64,000 nucleotides of DNA. Origin: Gracilibacillus salitolerans. Lineage in GTDB: Bacteria; Bacillota; Bacilli; Bacillales; Amphibacillaceae. The notes under the pieces were generated by a model. The model made no database searches and was not told the DNA's origin. It saw only the letters and a program-made list of their open reading frames with translations. The DNA lies in NCBI RefSeq assembly GCF_009650095.1, contig NZ_CP045915.1:1116001-1180000 (forward strand), read 5' to 3'. The position numbers and the translations under genes are program-made. Each line of letters starts with the position of its first letter. The first letter of the stretch is position 1. Below are positions 61,349-64,000 of this stretch, in pieces.

Positions 61349-62575
61349 TTGAATACACTAACAAAGACTAAACGATTACAATTAGCTATTCTATTAGGAT
61401 CACTATCCATACTTGGTCCTTTCACAATAGATATGTATTTGCCTTCATTTCCAACTATTGTAGCAGAATTTCAAACAAATGCTTCATTAGTACAAATTAG
61501 CTTAACAACTTGCTTATTAGGGCTAGGTATGGGGCAGTTAATCATTGGGCCGATGAGTGATGTGCAAGGTCGTCGTAAACCATTACTTATTTTTCTCGGC
61601 TTATATTTAATATCTTCATTAGCATGTGCTGTGGCACCTAATATTTATGTTTTGATTGTTTCTCGTTTCATACAGGGCTTTGCAGCTGCAGGTGGACTCG
61701 TCATTTCAAGAGCTATAGTTAGAGATCTCTATAGTGGAAGAGAATTAACGAAATTCTTTGCTACGTTGATGTTGGTCGGAAATCTTGGTCCAATTATTGC
61801 ACCGGTAATGGGTGGAGCTATTCTCTCCTTCGCAAATTGGAATGTGGTTTTCGTTGTCTTAGCGGGTGTTAGTTTAGTTTTAACTTTAACAGTTTCATTA
61901 AAACTTGAGGAAACATTACCAACAGAAAAGCGAATACCAAGCAATTTTAAGCAAGTTGTCGGTAATTTTGGCTCCTTATTAAAGGACAGGGAATTTACTG
62001 GTTATGCTTTTGCACAAGGTTTTACTATTGCAGGAATCTTTGCTTATGTATCCGGTATCCCTTTTGTTTATCAAAATATCTATGGCGTTTCGCCTCAAGT
62101 ATTTAGTTTATTATTTGGTGTGAATGGTTTTGGATTAATTATTGGTACCCAAATTGTTGGTCGAGTATCGATTGTTTCGGAGAAAACTTTTTTGAAGATA
62201 GGTTTAGCTATTTCTAATTCGGCTGCTATTTTATTGCTTATAGCTCTTCTGTTAAAAGCACCATTAGTAGCTGTTGCTGTTCCTATTTTCTTTCTCGTAA
62301 CTTCCATCAGTATTATTGCAACATCTTCTTTTTCTTTGGCTATCGAAACAAAGGGGCATATTGCAGGAAGTGCATCTGCATTACTAGGAGTATTACCATT
62401 TTTACTCGGTTCTTTAGCCGCTCCCCTTGCAGGAATAGGAGGGGAACATACAGCCATTCCAATGGGGATTGTTATCTTTTTTGGTAGCTTTTTAGCTTTT
62501 TTATCCTATTTTGTATTAGCTCGAAAAGCTCCAATTAAAGTAGACGATGCAAAACGAGTTGTGAATAATAATTAG
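61349..62575 (+). CDS. Bcr/CflA-family MFS multidrug exporter
   Basis: A 408-residue twelve-span major facilitator of the DHA1 group. The N-terminal GPFTIDMYLPSFPTI is the Bcr/CflA hallmark, the span 2-3 loop GPMSDVQGRRKPL is the MFS motif A, and RFIQGFAAAGGLVISRAIVRD follows in span 4. Members export bicyclomycin, chloramphenicol or sulfonamide-type drugs and small metabolites; the substrate here is not predictable. It starts at TTG 61349 with AAGGAG upstream and is monocistronic. Confidence 0.92.
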   Translation: MNTLTKTKRLQLAILLGSLSILGPFTIDMYLPSFPTIVAEFQTNASLVQISLTTCLLGLGMGQLIIGPMSDVQGRRKPLLIFLGLYLISSLACAVAPNIYVLIVSRFIQGFAAAGGLVISRAIVRDLYSGRELTKFFATLMLVGNLGPIIAPVMGGAILSFANWNVVFVVLAGVSLVLTLTVSLKLEETLPTEKRIPSNFKQVVGNFGSLLKDREFTGYAFAQGFTIAGIFAYVSGIPFVYQNIYGVSPQVFSLLFGVNGFGLIIGTQIVGRVSIVSEKTFLKIGLAISNSAAILLLIALLLKAPLVAVAVPIFFLVTSISIIATSSFSLAIETKGHIAGSASALLGVLPFLLGSLAAPLAGIGGEHTAIPMGIVIFFGSFLAFLSYFVLARKAPIKVDDAKRVVNNN

Positions 62576-62589
62576 AGTGTATGAAATAG

Positions 62590-62640
62590 ACACACACCTT
62601 TTTAATCGAAACATTATTCGAATAGAGAGGTGTTGTTTTG
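62590..62640 (+). terminator. Imperfect terminator after the exporter gene
   Basis: ACACACCT and AGGTGTTG form the base of an interrupted stem followed by TTTTG shortly after the stop codon. Confidence 0.5.
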
Positions 62641-62674
62641 TCTTTTGTTCAGGGTTTTATGGAAAATTATTTAA

Positions 62675-62771
62675 AAGTAAGTACCAAAATGGAGTCTGAG
62701 CTCATAAATTTGGTAATTAAAAAATGAATAAGTACCAAAATTTAAATTTAACAAGCTGAATTGTAACTAGT
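62675..62771. repeat. AAGTACCAAAAT repeat element, copy C
   Basis: Two AAGTACCAAAAT motifs (62678-62689 and 62729-62740) flank a CATAAATTTGGTAATTA segment, and the end TTAACAAGCTGAATTGTAAC matches the right end of copy A. The left palindrome half is missing. Confidence 0.78.
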
Positions 62772-62799
62772 TGTATCGAGCTCGATACGTTAGAGATAA

Positions 62800-63100
62800 A
62801 GCCCTTCTTGATTGTTTACCGGTCTTTCCAGCGATGCATGGACACCCGGAAACAGTTTTACATCATTCTACTACCGCGTGCACCCAGTAAAAAACTTTTT
62901 AGTGAAGGATCGCTTGTTATAATATTGTGTAGTAAGTCACTCATCGGTCTAGAATTGTCTATTTTGTCTTTTAAGAGTTTTTCTCCTGTGATCTTTTTGG
63001 AGTTGCTTTATGTTGTGTCTTGTTTAAAGAGATCTTCGAGTGATACACACTCTGTATCCTTTGATTATAATTTTAATATGGAAATAAGTGGAAAATAAAA
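62800..63100 (-). pseudogene. Possible decayed gene, minus strand
   Basis: On the minus strand one frame reads DTECVSLEDLFKQDTT, a stop, then SNSKKITGEKLLKDKIDNSR and SDLLHNIITSDPSLKSFLLG, with composition like real coding sequence. The in-frame stop and lack of a start or ribosome binding site mark it as decayed. Family unknown. Confidence 0.4.
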
Positions 63101-63149
63101 AAGAGACGACCAACTATTATTAAACGCAGGGAACGTTATTAGAGATTCA

Positions 63150-63580
63150 TTAAAAATGAAAAATTTGAATATTATAAAAAAATTTGAAGTTTATATTTTA
63201 TGTTTTATAATTAAAACAGACAAACCGAACTTTGAAGATCCATTAAATGAAAACGCTTTAAATAAGGGGGGATTATCGTTATTAATTTATAGATTGTTAG
63301 ATAAATTCATTGCAAAGGAAGTGGGAGCTTTAATTTTGTAATTTAAGGAACTTTGTTCAAATTCATCGAAAACAACATTGTCAAGTATGACCCAAAATTA
63401 AACGGGGAATGGGAGGAATGAACCAATAACTTTGGATGATATGATCCACTTAAATAATAAAGTGAGTATGAATAATTTTGTTTGTGAATTGAATGACAAA
63501 TGATCTGGTGAACAAGTTTTAGAAAAGGTGGGTGAAATTCTTTTAAAAAGTGAAGTAGACAGCTCACTAAATAGAGGTGA
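63150..63580 (+). pseudogene. Possible decayed gene upstream of the sensor kinase
   Basis: Coding-like pieces occur in changing frames: TDKPNFEDPLNENALNKGGL near 63220, FKFIENNIVKYDPKLNGEWE near 63360-63415, then PITLDDMIHLNNKVSMNNFV, an in-frame TGA, and SGEQVLEKVGEILLKSEVDS up to 63560. Together they suggest one frameshifted gene of about 130 codons. I do not recognise it. Confidence 0.4.
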
Positions 63581-63585
63581 TACCA

Positions 63586-64000
63586 TTGGCCCGTTTTCGA
63601 CTAGGATATTTTCATAAGAGAACAAGTTTTAAAATGAAATTGATTATTAGTTTATCCGCTGTTATTTTAATTGTATTTTGTCTCTCTGGCTATATTTCTT
63701 ACCGTATTTATCTTAATATTTTTGAAAAAGAAATAAGCCAACAGTTTTCTATGACAAATGAACAGGCACTAGCTAGGTTGGAGCTTCGAATCAAAAATAT
63801 TTATAGAATATCAAACTACATCGGATCTAATTCTAATGTTGAAGAAATCCTCAAGAAATCATCCATTGAGTATCCAGGTAGCAATTTTGAAAAGTACCTG
63901 GATTGGAGGGAATTGGATGAACTATTAAGTCAAGTTAAATTTGATGTCCCTCAGCTTAGCGCATTATATTTATATGATTTAAAGGGTAACAGTTTTTACA
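63586..64000 (+). CDS. YesM-type sensor histidine kinase, 5' part (runs off the window)
   Basis: The first 138 codons of a membrane sensor kinase. A basic N-terminus (ARFRLGYFHKRTSFKMKL) leads into one transmembrane helix (LIISLSAVILIVFCLSGYIS) and the start of an extracellular sensor (EKEISQQFSMTNEQALARLE), the pattern of YesM/LytS-like kinases that control carbohydrate ABC importers with a YesN partner. TTG 63586 with AGAGGTGA five bases upstream is the likely start; ATG 63634 is an alternative. The kinase domain lies beyond the window, so the assignment rests on the N-terminal architecture only. Confidence 0.75.
   Translation, partial: MARFRLGYFHKRTSFKMKLIISLSAVILIVFCLSGYISYRIYLNIFEKEISQQFSMTNEQALARLELRIKNIYRISNYIGSNSNVEEILKKSSIEYPGSNFEKYLDWRELDELLSQVKFDVPQLSALYLYDLKGNSFY

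Noticed and set aside
62808-63098. 96-codon plus-strand open frame
   Set aside because: The opposite strand has more protein-like composition, and there is no ribosome binding site on the plus strand.
63248-63261. TGAAAACGCTTTAA as a cre site before the sensor kinase
   Set aside because: It fails the consensus at the penultimate base and lies within a decayed coding segment more than 300 bases upstream of the kinase.
1-64000. rRNA and tRNA genes
   Set aside because: I saw no rRNA-like segments and no cloverleaf with conserved T-loop sequence in the gaps that I read; I could not run a dedicated scan.

Overview
The window is a chromosomal segment of a low-GC Gram-positive bacterium of the Bacillaceae. 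This is inferred from AT-rich codon use, strong GGAGG-type ribosome binding sites, frequent TTG/GTG starts, and a Bacillus-type fatty-acid degradation set (fadN-fadA-fadE, fadF, lcfA, etfBA). Algal-type polysaccharide genes, a BCCT solute transporter and the general gene mix would suit a salt-tolerant genus such as Oceanobacillus, Gracilibacillus or Virgibacillus, but the genus cannot be fixed from the sequence alone.

Layout. 0-7.7 kb: a carboxylate or sugar-acid operon with a tripartite tricarboxylate transporter (tctC-tctB-tctA), a further membrane permease, a DapA/KDG-aldolase family protein, an iron-type alcohol dehydrogenase and a D-2-hydroxyacid dehydrogenase. 7.7-18.3 kb: a patchwork of housekeeping and accessory genes (a T5orf172-domain protein, an RlmD-type rRNA methyltransferase, a MarR/quinone-reductase divergent pair, an IS110-family insertion sequence with a convincing candidate bridge RNA, a DEAD-box helicase, a DUF3892 protein) separated by long gaps with gene debris and dispersed palindromes. 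18.6-23.7 kb: a GntR regulator divergent from a phosphonate-type ABC importer (phnD-phnC-phnE-phnE) and a tyrosine-phosphatase-like enzyme, with two matching palindromic operators in the divergent region. 24.3-29.4 kb: a Dps protein, a BCCT transporter, a YerD-like glutamate synthase domain protein and a broken acetolactate-synthase-like gene whose middle is inverted.

29.4-45.8 kb is the most distinctive part: a polysaccharide utilization locus. It holds a DUF624 protein, a clan-A glycosidase, a complete carbohydrate ABC importer (lipoprotein plus two permeases), two cysteine-type sulfatases, an AraC regulator, a 1022-residue exported GH43-like multidomain protein, a cytoplasmic GH43 enzyme and a DUF4964/5127/4965/1793 protein. 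The logic suggested is extracellular attack by the exported protein, import of sulfated oligosaccharides, then cytoplasmic desulfation and hydrolysis. A ~150-bp regulatory segment with cre-like sites is present at the left edge and again in the middle of the locus; at the left edge the divergent AraC-type gene has decayed.

46.5-49.6 kb: a chemoreceptor and a NERD-domain protein. 49.6-60.9 kb: etfBA divergent from fadF-fadN-fadA-fadE-lcfA, a complete beta-oxidation module. 61.3-62.6 kb: a Bcr/CflA-type exporter, then about 1 kb of decayed coding sequence, and at the right edge the start of a YesM-type sensor histidine kinase that runs out of the window. Dispersed repeats with an AAGTACCAAAAT core occur three times between 48 and 63 kb.
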